This document shows positions 52,517-62,272 of a DNA stretch of 64,000 nt, piece by piece. The stretch's first letter is position 1. Each line of letters starts with the position of its first letter. The DNA comes from Novibacillus thermophilus (lineage in GTDB: Bacteria; Bacillota; Bacilli; Thermoactinomycetales; Novibacillaceae). The notes below the pieces were generated by a model, which was not told the DNA's origin, did no database searches, and saw only the letters and a program-made list of their open reading frames with translations. The stretch spans positions 1,550,001 through 1,614,000 of the forward strand of contig NZ_CP019699.1 of assembly GCF_002005165.1 (NCBI RefSeq), read 5' to 3'. The position numbers and the translations under genes were made by a program.

Positions 52517-54096
52517 CCCGAATTTCGAATGTGGATAACATCAGCTATTTCTAGCATTACCCACATGGAAACAGTAAAAGTGGAAACTAAACTTGTCCTT
52601 TCGATGGGGTTTCTTGTTCTTGGGATACACTTTCCCCCTCCCCACACAAGCGGGCTCGGTTATTTCCATGTAAAAGTTTGGATAGGCATTATTGTAGGAG
52701 AACCACCCGTTCTTCCATGCGCCGCCAACTGTACTCATTTTGGAAGGCTGCCGCGATTTTTAGAATGACTTGGCGACTGCGATAGATGATCGTACCAGGG
52801 ACATGGAAAAACTCCTTACGAAATCGTGCAATGGTATAGCGGCGATGAACCGGTTCACAGCAGTCCATCTTAAAACGCTCGAATACATTGTAGGCCAACA
52901 GCTTCAGCAACAGATCGATTTCATTGGCTTTAAACGAATCTGTCGGAATACGGTGAATCGAAAAGCCGTGCTTCACTTCTTTGATGTAGTTCTCCATGCA
53001 CGCGCGCTGATTGTAAAAACGCCAAATGTCGATGGGCTCCCAATCCAAATTGGTCACGATTGCTTCGTAATCCCAAAGAAAGTCGAATTGGAGTTGATCA
53101 CCATCGTAGCGTTCGGCTTTCCTGATGACGACCACCATTCGAGCCTTTTTCCAAGAAGTGGCTTTGTACACTAAACAAAGGCCTTCGATGATGACGTCTC
53201 CGTCCACATAGCGTTTCCAATGAGGACATTTGGCGACTTCTTTGGCTAACCGATGCGTCCATTTGAGTTTGCCAACGTAGCCGATCTGTTTGCCTTCCCA
53301 AAAACTATAGAAGGTTTCGCCGCCGAATCCTTTGTCGAATCGGGCATACTTGACTTTACACGATTTAGGAAGACGTTGAAGGGTTTCCTTCGCGAAAGTA
53401 TGGGCATTGCGGGAACAATGCGTATTGCCTGAACGCAGTTCGGCATTAAGGTAAAGACGGGACTTTCCTTCAAAGGCGATGAGTGGTTGGAAGCTTTTAC
53501 GTCCGGGCTTTTGAGCGTTTGTCCCAACTTCGGCCCCTTCCTGATTCCCGTACACCGTCTCAACGGTGGAATCGAGGTCGAGAATGCATTCGTCGGATAG
53601 GCAGGGAGTGATGAGATCAAGGTTTAATGCCTTCAAGTCCCGACGGATCGTGGGCATGGAGACAGCAGCGCGGCACAGTTCTTTATACAAAAGAGTGTGA
53701 TGGGGACAACGTCCACCTAAAAATCGACGTACCAGCGAATCGTCTCGCAATGAGCGGAAATGGAATATACGTTCGCAACCCAGTAGCCATCCGACTAAAA
53801 GGTACATCAAGATCTTGAAGAACGGAAAAAGCGTATTCCGGCCTTTCCCGCAACCTATCTGACGAAAAGCGTCTTCCAGTTTGATTTTTTCAAGGTACGC
53901 AAGCAAGGGTTTACTCCCTGCGTGTGAGGTTGCATTCTTTAGCGTGAATTCTGTTTTCATTTTGGCGATGTTTGTGGTAGACTTCACCTAACGGGTGCCC
54001 CTCTCTTTGGGTTTTGTTGTTCGTTCAAACACCATTATACCAAGGATTGGAGCACCTTTATTACTGGATCAAGCAACTTTACTTTCGAAATTCAGG
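52517..54096 (-). mobile_element. IS1380-family insertion sequence
   Basis: Ends are CCCGAATTTCGAA at 52517 and, inverted, CCTGAATTTCGAAAG at 54096, a shared inverted repeat of about 12 bp. It holds one intact transposase gene. The left side abuts a stump of a second copy; the right side cuts into a restriction-endonuclease-like gene. Confidence 0.82.
52689..53987 (-). CDS. IS1380-family transposase
   Basis: A 432-aa DDE transposase: LYKELCRAAVSMPTIRRDL, catalytic Asp in CILDLDSTVETVYGNQEGA, Asp in VKYARFDKGFGGE, YNQRACMENYIKEVKHG (Glu) and LLKLLAYNVFERFK, as normal for IS1380 (DDE_Tnp_1 group). The start is most likely GTG 53987 in AGGTGAAGTC; ATG 53960 is another option. Intact. Confidence 0.93.
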   Translation of the reverse strand: MKSTTNIAKMKTEFTLKNATSHAGSKPLLAYLEKIKLEDAFRQIGCGKGRNTLFPFFKILMYLLVGWLLGCERIFHFRSLRDDSLVRRFLGGRCPHHTLLYKELCRAAVSMPTIRRDLKALNLDLITPCLSDECILDLDSTVETVYGNQEGAEVGTNAQKPGRKSFQPLIAFEGKSRLYLNAELRSGNTHCSRNAHTFAKETLQRLPKSCKVKYARFDKGFGGETFYSFWEGKQIGYVGKLKWTHRLAKEVAKCPHWKRYVDGDVIIEGLCLVYKATSWKKARMVVVIRKAERYDGDQLQFDFLWDYEAIVTNLDWEPIDIWRFYNQRACMENYIKEVKHGFSIHRIPTDSFKANEIDLLLKLLAYNVFERFKMDCCEPVHRRYTIARFRKEFFHVPGTIIYRSRQVILKIAAAFQNEYSWRRMEERVVLLQ

Positions 54097-54476
54097 TTAA
54101 TATTCCTTCTACTCATGCACCAGAACATTTTCAAGCCGACATTGAAGTGGATAAATGGGTGCGTGCTAAAGATGGCTGGTTGATTGGCATCAGTTGTAAG
54201 CGCACACTACGGGAGCGCTGGAAACAAGTGTCCAGCGCCGACCGTGGTGTGTTAAGTCGTTATAAAATCAAACAATTATGGCATTTGATGACGTATGATG
54301 AGGATTTAAGCGATGATAAAATCACCACCTTGGGGAGTCAAGGGCATATTTTTTATTTACGAGATGAAAGCCGACGTTTGCGTGCAACCTCCAGTCACAT
54401 TGGCATGAAAGACTATGTTCGCCCAATGTCCAAATTCATTGACGATTTAAAGGAAGTCATCAATTTAAAAAGTTAA
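54097..54476 (+). pseudogene. C-terminal part of a restriction-endonuclease-like protein
   Basis: The frame is open across the IS1380 border (NIPSTHAPEHFQADIEVDKW) and continues to TAA 54474-54476. DIEVDKWV followed by LIGISCKRTLRERWKQ fits the PD-(D/E)xK nuclease pattern of type II restriction enzymes (Asp, then S-C-K), with a conserved basic RERW. Later VLSRYKIKQLWHLMTYDED and FIDDLKEVINLK. The N-terminal part was lost when IS1380 inserted. No methyltransferase gene is recognisable; the debris that follows may include one. Confidence 0.5.
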
Positions 54477-54762
54477 AAGGGGAATCTCCTATGCCAAGTT
54501 AACGAAGGAACAAATTAAACCCCATGAATTATATGTTCCCCTCTGAGAACCTCGTTCCGCTTCATCCAAATAATCTTGCCAAAGATGGTGGTGTATTTGC
54601 AACACCGGACAATTCTGGCAGATGCGGATCGGATGCGTATTGACGGTATCCCTCTCGAGGCGTGGTCCGATAAGGTAGGGACTGCTGAACATATAAAGAC
54701 CGCACTAATCCACTTTCACTTCGTTTAGAAGTGGGAGATTTCTTTTGAACGGAGGTTAAATA
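54477..54762. other. Degenerate stretch
   Basis: Broken frames only (for example ENLVPLHPNNLAKDGGVFAT near 54547-54606). A hairpin CACTTC-GTTTA-GAAGTG at 54717-54733 recalls IS200/IS605 ends but cannot be assigned. Confidence 0.35.
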
Positions 54763-55560
54763 ATGAAGGATCTTAATAAAAGGCGATTTGAAGAGGACAG
54801 TAAGGATAGCCTTATTTTAGAAACGATTCATTATCATACCATTAACGAACCACAATACTTGAAAAACTTAGTCGAGTCGTTAAATGAAATGAACTTACCA
54901 ACAGGCACGGATGAAAAAAACGTTACTGGATGTCAAAGTCAAAAGAAGTTTTAAATAAACGGATGTATGAAAATACGGGACAATACATTATAACGAACCC
55001 GTTGAAGTGAGTGATGGTTATTATGATTCACTGGACAAGTACGGTGTAGATAACAAAAAAAGATATCATGATTTCTTATCTTTTCTCTTCTCAAGAATTA
55101 GATTATAAAGATCGTAAAGTATCAGGCGATGTGACGAAGACCCATCATGTTATCGTTGAATTCGATCAACGTTATGTCCATATAAAGTGAATGAACCGTA
55201 TTTCATTCTATCATTTTCAAAACTTGAAAAAAAAGATCCCTTTACTAAAATCGAGAGAACGATTTTTATATGAAAATTCGATTGGATGGATTTCAACCGC
55301 ACTTTATGTACATAAAAATGCCGATTTCATTGTATAAATCTTTTTGAACCTAAAGGAAGGGATATTTGAAGGAGAACAGTGGAAAGAGTATTTACTGCTC
55401 TATATTACGAACATGAAGATTATATTTAAAGATGAAACAGAAGATATAAAATTAAAGGGGTTAAATTCTACACTATGAATGACGGGAGAGGAAAAAAACA
55501 GCAAGGTTTAAATAGCATTGAAGTTAGGATTTAAAGGTTTAAGTATCGAGAAATAAGGGT
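54763..55560 (+). pseudogene. Decayed coding region of unknown type
   Basis: A 63-codon frame (54763-54954; KRRFEEDSKDSLILETIHYH) with GGAGG upstream, then fragments in other frames: YLFSSQELDYKDRKVSGDVT, HHVIVEFDQRYVHIKVNEPY, WKEYLLLYITNMKIIFKDET. They look like one protein of 200-250 aa broken by several indels. I do not recognise the family; a DUF3900-type protein is a weak guess. Confidence 0.45.
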
Positions 55561-55718
55561 GACCGTTAGAATAAAGTAAGTCAACTGCAAACATTTTTGC
55601 AAACGAACGAATAAAACAGATGAGGTTAGATACAAACACAAAGTATTGATAATGGCTGTAAATCTATGTTTGCAATTTGGTTATAAATCTGTATAATGCG
55701 TAATAAACATCCTGAATC

Positions 55719-55766
55719 TAACTCGTAATGAAGGGGTCGGGGGTTCGAATCCCTCCGTCAGCACCA
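55719..55766 (+). other. 3' half of a tRNA gene (Thr-like), attachment-site scar
   Basis: CTCGTAA (anticodon loop, anticodon CGT, Thr) is followed by GGGGTCGGGGG, TTCGAAT, CCCTCCGTCAGC and ACCA: variable loop, T arm, acceptor strand and CCA. The 5' half (D arm, acceptor 5' strand) does not match. This is what remains when an element inserts in a tRNA 3' end or when the 5' half is deleted. Confidence 0.6.
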
Positions 55767-55783
55767 CTAAAAACGTTGATACG

Positions 55784-55818
55784 GCGCGGTTCACCGATTT
55801 CAAGGAACCGCGCTTTTA
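55784..55818 (+). terminator. Terminator after the tRNA scar
   Basis: GCGCGGTTC (55784-55792) and GAACCGCGC (55805-55813) form a perfect stem, followed by TTTT. Confidence 0.85.
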
Positions 55819-55834
55819 TCATGCCAAAAACCGA

Positions 55835-55992
55835 TCTGGTACTCTATACCCTATCTTACACCACATGAAGGAGGATAGACTTTTAGGTAAGGGAAAAATA
55901 AGAAAGTATTATTCCATTACAGAAAAAGGCAATGCGGTGCTTGATGAGGCAAGAAAAAAGCATACGACCTGTTAAAAGAAATTGGAGCATAA
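55835..55992 (+). pseudogene. PadR-family regulator, C-terminal remnant
   Basis: SGTLYPILHHMKEDRLLGKG, then KIRKYYSITEKGNAVLDEAR, is the wing and last helix of a PadR regulator. The first 40 or so residues are missing. A one-base shift in AAAAAAG near 55962 moves the last codons (AYDLLKEIGA) into another frame, ending TAA 55992. PadR genes often stand before chrA, as here, so this is the former chrA regulator. Confidence 0.78.
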
Positions 55993-56012
55993 AAAATAGA
56001 AGGTGAAAATAA

Positions 56013-57205
56013 GTGAAACAGAGTTGTAAGAAAAGTTATTTTAAGTCTCTTTTTGAGATCCTTCTCGTTTCGACTAGGCTCGGGTTAACATCATTTGGGG
56101 GGCCTATAGCCCATCTAGGCTACTTCCATAATGAGTACATTCGAAGAAGAAAATGGATGGATGAAAAAAGATACGCTGATTTAGTCGCCTTATGCCAATT
56201 ACTACCAGGGCCAGCAAGTAGTCAAGTAGGAATTGGAATCGGTGTAATGCGAGCAGGAGTACTGGGGGGAATTGTATCTTTTCTTAGCTTTACATTGCCT
56301 TCTGTGATTGCTCTTATTATATTTGCCTTAATGGTACACGGACTCAAGATCGACGCAGGCTGGATTCACGGATTAAAAATAGTCGCCGTCGCTGTTGTTG
56401 CACATGCCATTTTAGGAATGGCGCAAAAACTAACCCCTGATTTAAAGCGAAAAGCACTCGCATTGTTTGCATTGATCGTTACGTTATTATGGCAAACAGC
56501 ATTCACTCAGGTCGGTGTCATAGTCATTTCAGCAATTATTGGATTTATTCTGTATAAACAACATACTGAACATCATGACGATAAAAGGGTATATTTTCCT
56601 ATATCACGAGGTCTTGCCGTTATTTGCTTATCTTTGTTTTTTGGTTTACTTATCCTTTTACCTATATTGAGAGAAGTAACGTCTTTAAGTTGGATCGCAA
56701 TGTTTGATAGCTTTTATCGTTCAGGTTCTTTAGTTTTTGGTGGTGGTCATGTCGTTTTACCTTTACTTGAACGTGAATTTGTACCGACTGGATGGTTAAG
56801 CGAAGAAGCATTCTTAGCTGGTTACGGCGCTGCACAAGCTGTTCCGGGGCCTTTATTTACTTTTGCTGCATATCTAGGTGCCGTTATGGATGGGTGGCAA
56901 GGCGGTTTATTAGCAACCGTCGCTATTTTCTTACCTGCTTTCCTGCTTATCTTAGGTACTTTACCCTTTTGGGATTTTTTACGTCGCAGCCCAAAAATAA
57001 AAGCAGCATTAATGGGAGTTAATGCAGCAGTTGTTGGGATTTTAATTTCTGCATTTTATCATCCTATTTGGACCAGTTCTATATTAGCTCCAACTGATTT
57101 TGCTTTTGCTGCCATTTTATTAGTATGTTAGTGTATTGGAAACTATCTCCTTGGATTATTGTGGTGACTGGGGCAATTGGCGGTTTACTCATGACACTAA
57201 TATAA
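56013..57205 (+). pseudogene. chrA: Chromate transporter ChrA, frameshift near the C-terminus
   Basis: A ChrA membrane protein: TRLGLTSFGGPIAHLGYF, DLVALCQLLPGPASSQVGIGIG and, in the second half, YRSGSLVFGGGHVVLPLLERE, GYGAAQAVPGPLFTFAAYLG, the paired motifs of the CHR superfamily. It exports chromate from the cytoplasm. The first frame stops at 57131 after FAAILLVC; the last 25 codons (MLVYWKLSPWIIVVTGAIGG) follow in another frame, ending TAA 57205. Only the last helix is affected, so partial function is possible. GTG 56013 has AAGGTG upstream. Confidence 0.85.
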
Positions 57206-57348
57206 ACGAGATCATCGAAGAGGCACGTCGCGTGATCAGTCAGTATAACGATTTTAAGAGCCTCGTTACCGATGACATGGAGGTGATGGAAACCTATATT
57301 GGGAAATTATGTCTACAGGTGGCACGCATGGTAGAAGTCGTTTCATGA
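57206..57348 (+). other. Unassigned coding fragment
   Basis: EIIEEARRVISQYNDFKSLV then MEVMETYIGKLCLQVARMVE reads in frame through to a TGA at 57346-57348. It looks like the helical end of a protein, without a start of its own. Not recognised. Confidence 0.35.
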
Positions 57349-57437
57349 TGAAGCGGTCAGACTTAAATGCCAAGAGTTCCTTTTGCGGGAGATTCTTGGC
57401 TTTTTTATTTTTAAATGATCTAGGGAGAGTGTTTGGA

Positions 57438-57660
57438 ATGGAAGCGAGCTTTGAAAAGTTATTGGAGATTAAAAATGCTCTAAATGCGAAGTTTTTGAGT
57501 GTGAGAAAGAAGTGGAGGCTCTTCTGGTTGCCCTGCTTGCCCGCCAATATCTGTTGCTCATTGGTCCAGCGGGAACGGCGAAGTCTGCTTTGTCGGCATA
57601 GACATGAAAGCGTCCGCAAAAAAGTATTTGGCCATGTGGTTATTATCCAGCCGATGTGAG
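57438..57660 (+). pseudogene. MoxR-type AAA ATPase, N-terminal remnant
   Basis: ATG 57438 opens EASFEKLLEIKNALNAKF. After a one-base shift near 57497, ECEKEVEALLVALLARQYLL and the Walker A LIGPAGTAKSALSA follow, ending in a stop. This is the first sixth of a MoxR/RavA ATPase. GGAGAGTG precedes the ATG. The rest is missing, though short pieces (FDELMP at 57679) may belong to it. Confidence 0.7.
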
Positions 57661-57745
57661 ACGGCAAAGAGGCATTGGCTTTGATGAATTGATGCCGATT
57701 CGGTTCAAATGCAGGGGTATTCACCAATAATTTGGCGCAAAAGAT

Positions 57746-57770
57746 GGAAGCCAGGCGGCTTCCTTTTTTA
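57746..57770 (+). terminator. Terminator
   Basis: GGAAGCC (57746-57752) and GGCTTCC (57757-57763) around AGGC, followed by TTTTTT. Confidence 0.88.
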
Positions 57771-57883
57771 TTTCTGAAGTGCACATATGTTAAGGTGTGA
57801 ATAGTTGCCGATTCGTTGTGGTAACGGCTTTCATATCAGGTGAATGCTCATAAACCTTACAATAAAAGTGAGAGGTGATCGAG

Positions 57884-59826
57884 GTGCTCAACCGACGGCA
57901 GCGCCATATCCTCAAATATTTAATTGATCATGAACGGTTTGTAACGGTACGCGATCTGGCCGAAAAGTACAAGGTCAGTGAACGGAGCATCCGATATGAC
58001 TTAGACGCAATCGCTTACGATGTCAAAAAGAACGGGCTCGCACTTGACCGCCATAAGCATCGCGGTGTGCGTTTCGTTCTCCCGAAGGAAGAGCGAGGCA
58101 GGTGGTTACATCGTTTGGCAGGTGAACCCGATTACAGTAATCGCCTGTCTGCAGAGGAGCGGCGTGACACGATCTTAGGTGTATTGTTTCACCAGCACCG
58201 TCCGGTGAGTTCCACGGATCTCGCGGATTTGCTTTACGTCTCAAGGCGAACGGTTGTGAAGGATTTGAAGCGGGTGGAAGCGTGGCTGAAGTCACACCGA
58301 TTGTCGCTTACGTACGTCCAAAACAAAGGGTTCCGCATAACTGGTGCAGAACGGGATGTGCGTAAGGCGCTAGCTTACCTTGTTTCTAACCGATCTCACG
58401 ACGATCGCGACCTCCCCTTTAAGCTGACGGGTCTGGCTGATGAGCATTTGGATTTGGTGCGTGAAGCTGTTTTTGAGCATGTTCGGACACTTCCTTACGA
58501 GTTAACCGATTCATCGCTAGACGGACTCATTTTTCACATTGCGGTCGCTCTACAGCGGTTGCGAAAAGGGCATGAAATTACGATGCCAGAGCGGGAATTG
58601 GCAGAGTTAAGGTCGACACAGGAATTCAAGGTGTCCCAATCGATCGCACATTCGATAGCCTCTAGATTAAGGGTGTCCATTCCGGAAGCGGAAGCGGGTT
58701 ATATGACCTTGCACCTTCTCGGGGCAAAACTGTTGCACAAGCAAGCCCCTGTCAGCATCTCTCTGGAAGGTCCTGTCAAACACTTTATTCGAGAGACGGG
58801 TGCCAGGTTAGGGACTGACTTAACAGAGGACCGTCAGCTGATGAGAGGCTTGATGGTGCACTTGCGTCCAACCCTTTACCGGTTAAAGTTCAATTTGCGC
58901 CTAAACAATCCGCTCAAAGACGACATCATGCAGGAATACACACCGATTGTAGAAGCGATTGCACACAGTGTCCCGATTCTTGAAGATGCTTTTCAGGTCT
59001 CCTTTAACGACGATGAGCGCGCTTATTTGGCTTTGCACATCGGAGCAGCGCTTGAAAGACAGTCCGGTGTTAAACGTAGGCCGCGCGTTCTTCTCGTTTG
59101 CGGGAGCGGTGTCGGAACAGCGCAACTGTTATTAGGACGTATCAAGAGGTACTTTCCGAATCTGGACATTGTCGACACATGTCCGCTCTATCACATGTCA
59201 CCGGAATGGTTACAACAGAAGGATGTCGACTGGATCATCTCGACGATTCCAATTGATGGGTTGCCTGTCCCCATATCATCGTAAACCCGTTTTTAACCGT
59301 TCAAGATCGACAAAAGATCGCCTCACGCATACAGCAAGAGCAAGAGAATCAGGCAGAAGAAAGGATGGCAGGCCCAGTGTTAGAAGACGTACTAGCGCCG
59401 GAATTAATCAAATTAGATGTTGAAGTAGAGAATTGGCAAGAAGCTGTACGGCAAGCCGGGCAACTGCTCATTGATCACAATCACGTGGAACCGCGTTACG
59501 TGGACGCGATGGTGCGCATGGTTGAGGAAAATGGGCCGTATATCGTCATTGATCAAGGTGTTGCGATGCCGCATGCCCGACCGGAAGACGGAGTTAAATC
59601 GCTCGGCCTCAGTTTATTGCGGTTGAGTAATCCGGTCAATTTCGGACATGATAAAAACGATCCGGTTAAACTTGTCATCTGTCTTAGTAGTGTGGACGCG
59701 GAAATGCATTTGAATGCCCTTCGCCAGCTGGCGAGTATTTTAAGCGATAACGAAAACAAACAAATATTGCTGACGGGTGGCAAGGAAGCCATTTTAGAGA
59801 AGGTGCAGGAAGTCAGTCAGATTTAA
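57884..59826 (+). pseudogene. PRD-containing transcriptional regulator (BglG/MtlR type), frameshifted
   Basis: The first frame (to 59284) has two N-terminal helix-turn-helix domains (VRDLAEKYKVSERSIRYDLD; SSTDLADLLYVSRRTVVKDL), two PRD modules with phosphorylatable His (LIFHIAVALQRL, TLHLLG, LALHIGAA), and an EIIB-like loop VLLVCGSGVGTAQLL. At a C run (GTCCCC, about 59267) the frame shifts; the rest, HIIVNPFLTVQDRQKIASRI and an EIIA domain (NGPYIVIDQGVAMPHARPED, His), runs to 59826. One added C restores a protein of about 647 aa. The PTS genes downstream are the likely target. GTG 57884 follows GAGAGGTGATC. Confidence 0.85.
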
Positions 59827-59863
59827 TCCTGTTCTAACATTGTATGGAGGGAGGTGAACTCAC

Positions 59864-60133
59864 GTGAAAATATTAGCCGTATGCGGATTAGGACAAGGGA
59901 CGAGTCTGTTGTTAAAAATGAACATTGAAGATGTGTTACGTGATCTCGGTGTTGAGGCTGACGTGGACTATATGGATGCCAGTGCTGCCAAGTCAGCAGC
60001 AGCGGACGTCATTATGGCCAGTCCGCAGTTGGCGCCGTTATTGGAAGGCCATTCTGCGAACGTCATTGTCCTGGACAGCTATTTGGACAAAGAGGAGATT
60101 AAGCAGAAACTCAGCGAGCACTTGGAATCGTAA
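59864..60133 (+). CDS. PTS EIIB component, ascorbate (SgaB/UlaB) type
   Basis: An 89-aa phosphocarrier with the active Cys loop AVCGLGQGTSLLLKM near residue 7, and DASAAKSAAADVIMASPQLAP as in the SgaB group. It passes phosphate from the EIIA domain to the sugar carried by the EIIC encoded next. GTG 59864 has GGAGGGAGGTGAA upstream. Confidence 0.88.
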   Translation: MKILAVCGLGQGTSLLLKMNIEDVLRDLGVEADVDYMDASAAKSAAADVIMASPQLAPLLEGHSANVIVLDSYLDKEEIKQKLSEHLES

Positions 60134-60160
60134 AATTGTGGAGGATTGGAGGGGAAATTC

Positions 60161-61486
60161 ATGAACACATTTGTGCAGGTAGCCGAGTGGCTGGCGAACA
60201 ACTTGTTTGGTCAGCCGGTCATTCTGATTGGGCTTATCGTGCTACTGGGCCTCGTGCTACAAAAAAAGAATACGAGTCAAACAATGTCGGGCACATTTAA
60301 AGCGATGATCGGATTTCTCATTATTAATATCGGAGCAGGCACCATTACAGCTGCACTGGAAGTATTTCAACCGATGTGGGCAGCCGTATTCGGATTAGAG
60401 CAGCAAAGCTTGGGGGAGTACCAAGGGTTTGAGGCATTCAGCAGCCGTTACGGCGGCGTCATCGCTTTGGCGATGACCTTAGGTTTCCTCATAAATGTAC
60501 TGCTTGCGCGCATTACACCGTTTAAGTACATTTATTTAACGGGACACATGATGTTTTGGACGACAGCGATTTTCGCCGGCATCATGGTGGATACACTCGG
60601 TGTGGATATCGAGATCAATAGATGGAGTCTCATTTTAATCTTAGCCGTAATTATGGGTGTTTATTGGACATTGCAACCAGCTATTACTCAGCCGTTTATG
60701 CGGAAAGTGATTGGCAGTAATGACCTTGCTCTCGGTCACACGTCAGGTTCAGTCGCACTACTCGGCGGACTGGCAGGTAAATGGTTCGGAAACAAGGAGA
60801 ACGACACCGAAAAACTCAAGGTTCCCAAAGGGATGGAATTCTTAAAGGATTCCAATGTCATTATTGCCTTAGTCATGGGGGCGCTTTACGTTGTTGGTGC
60901 AGCATTACTCATGCTAAGTGGGGCACCTGGAGCAGCGGAATTAATGGCATCAGCAGGGGATAACAACTTTATTGTCTTTTCGATCATAAAAGCGTTTGAA
61001 TTCGCGGCCGGTATTGCGGTTGTATTGTTCGGAGTACGCATGCTGATTGGTGAGTTGGTCCCTGCATTCCGCGGGATTGCGACCAAGATTGTTCCGAACG
61101 CTAAACCGGCGCTGGATGCCCCGGTGGTCTTCCCATATGCCCCGACCGCGACGATTGTCGGTTTTGTTAGTGCTTTCGCCGCATCGCTCATCTGGCTTGT
61201 CGTCCTCGGTGCTGCTGTTTCGTATGTGTTTGTGCCGACGATGATTGTCATTTTCTTCCACGCGGCCACGGCAGGTGTGTTCGGGAACGCGACGGGCGGA
61301 GTACGTGGCGCCATATTCGGTGGGGTCATTACCGCAACAGTTGTCGCCTGGGGTCAATATATTATGGTGACGGCGCTTTTGTCCAGTACGATCCCGGATA
61401 CTGCGATGTGGGCGGCGGATAGTGATATGTTCATCCTCGGTCCAGTCATTAAATTACTCGCCAACATCTTTCGTTTCCTACTTTAA
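60161..61486 (+). CDS. PTS EIIC permease, ascorbate (SgaT/UlaA) type
   Basis: A 441-aa polytopic permease. It has the SgaT/UlaA features: QTMSGTFKAMIGFLIINIGAG, TGHMMFWTTAIFAG, GLAGKWFGNKEND and FFHAATAGVFGNATGGVRGA. About ten helices. It imports and phosphorylates L-ascorbate or a related sugar acid; the actual substrate may differ, given the neighbours. ATG 60161 follows GGAGGGG. The ulaA name is avoided for that reason. Confidence 0.88.
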   Translation: MNTFVQVAEWLANNLFGQPVILIGLIVLLGLVLQKKNTSQTMSGTFKAMIGFLIINIGAGTITAALEVFQPMWAAVFGLEQQSLGEYQGFEAFSSRYGGVIALAMTLGFLINVLLARITPFKYIYLTGHMMFWTTAIFAGIMVDTLGVDIEINRWSLILILAVIMGVYWTLQPAITQPFMRKVIGSNDLALGHTSGSVALLGGLAGKWFGNKENDTEKLKVPKGMEFLKDSNVIIALVMGALYVVGAALLMLSGAPGAAELMASAGDNNFIVFSIIKAFEFAAGIAVVLFGVRMLIGELVPAFRGIATKIVPNAKPALDAPVVFPYAPTATIVGFVSAFAASLIWLVVLGAAVSYVFVPTMIVIFFHAATAGVFGNATGGVRGAIFGGVITATVVAWGQYIMVTALLSSTIPDTAMWAADSDMFILGPVIKLLANIFRFLL

Positions 61487-61505
61487 ATGACGGTTTAGGG
61501 AGGTT

Positions 61506-62201
61506 GTGCGATTGCTTCTCGAAATCATTGCCACTCATTTAACCGATGCGATTACGGCAGCAAAGTCTGGAGCCGATCGATTAGAACTCAGTCCGGGGAT
61601 GTCAGAGGAAGGTCTCACACCGAGCTACGGGTTGATTGACGAGGTTGTCCATGCCGTTGACATCCCGGTAAACGTCATCATCCGTCCGCACAGTCAATCG
61701 TTTTGCTACGATGCGAACGATATCAAAACGATGGTGAAGGATATTCACATCGCCAAAAAGCTGGGAGCCGCGGGGATTGTCATTGGAACCCTGAAGCCAA
61801 ACGGCGAAATCGATACAGAGGCCTTAAAGCATTTGCTGGAGGCGGCAGATGGTCTGGACGTTACGTTCCACAGGGCATTTGACTTTGCCCGCGATCAGTC
61901 GGAAGCGCTACACGTGCTGTCGCAATTTCCACAAGTGAGGCGTGTGCTAACATCAGGTGGGAAGCAGAAGGCGCCTCAGGGGGTTGACAATCTGAATGAG
62001 TTGCTTGCTCAAGCAAAACAGACACACGTGACGATTATGGCGGGGCACGGTTTAACACTGGAGACGTTTGCCGCATTTATCGAGAAAACAGCGGTGCGTG
62101 AGGTACATTTCGGTTCGGGTGTACGAGTGGGCAAAGCTTATCATCAACCGATCTCAAGGGACACAATCAAACAGATTAAAAAAATCATGGCGGACGTCTA
62201 A
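61506..62201 (+). CDS. cutC: CutC family TIM-barrel protein
   Basis: A 231-aa (beta/alpha)8 protein: GADRLELSPGMSEEGLTPSYG, VNVIIRPHSQSFCYD, LDVTFHRAFDFA, RRVLTSGGKQKAPQGVDN and VREVHFGSGVRV are the family motifs. CutC is named for copper homeostasis, but here it sits in a sugar-type cluster (PTS, phosphotriesterase-like, creatininase) and not with the copper genes. A role in carbohydrate metabolism is more likely in this setting. GTG 61506 follows AGGGAGG. Confidence 0.9.
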   Translation: MRLLLEIIATHLTDAITAAKSGADRLELSPGMSEEGLTPSYGLIDEVVHAVDIPVNVIIRPHSQSFCYDANDIKTMVKDIHIAKKLGAAGIVIGTLKPNGEIDTEALKHLLEAADGLDVTFHRAFDFARDQSEALHVLSQFPQVRRVLTSGGKQKAPQGVDNLNELLAQAKQTHVTIMAGHGLTLETFAAFIEKTAVREVHFGSGVRVGKAYHQPISRDTIKQIKKIMADV

Positions 62202-62272
62202 ACTAGCTTCTGATGTTCGCAGCCAATCAGTATCATGATACAGGGAACCCAGACAGGAGGCTTTCTCACACG

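Noticed and set aside
54717-54733. IS200/IS605 right-end hairpin
   Set aside because: A single small hairpin without a tnpA or tnpB gene is not enough.
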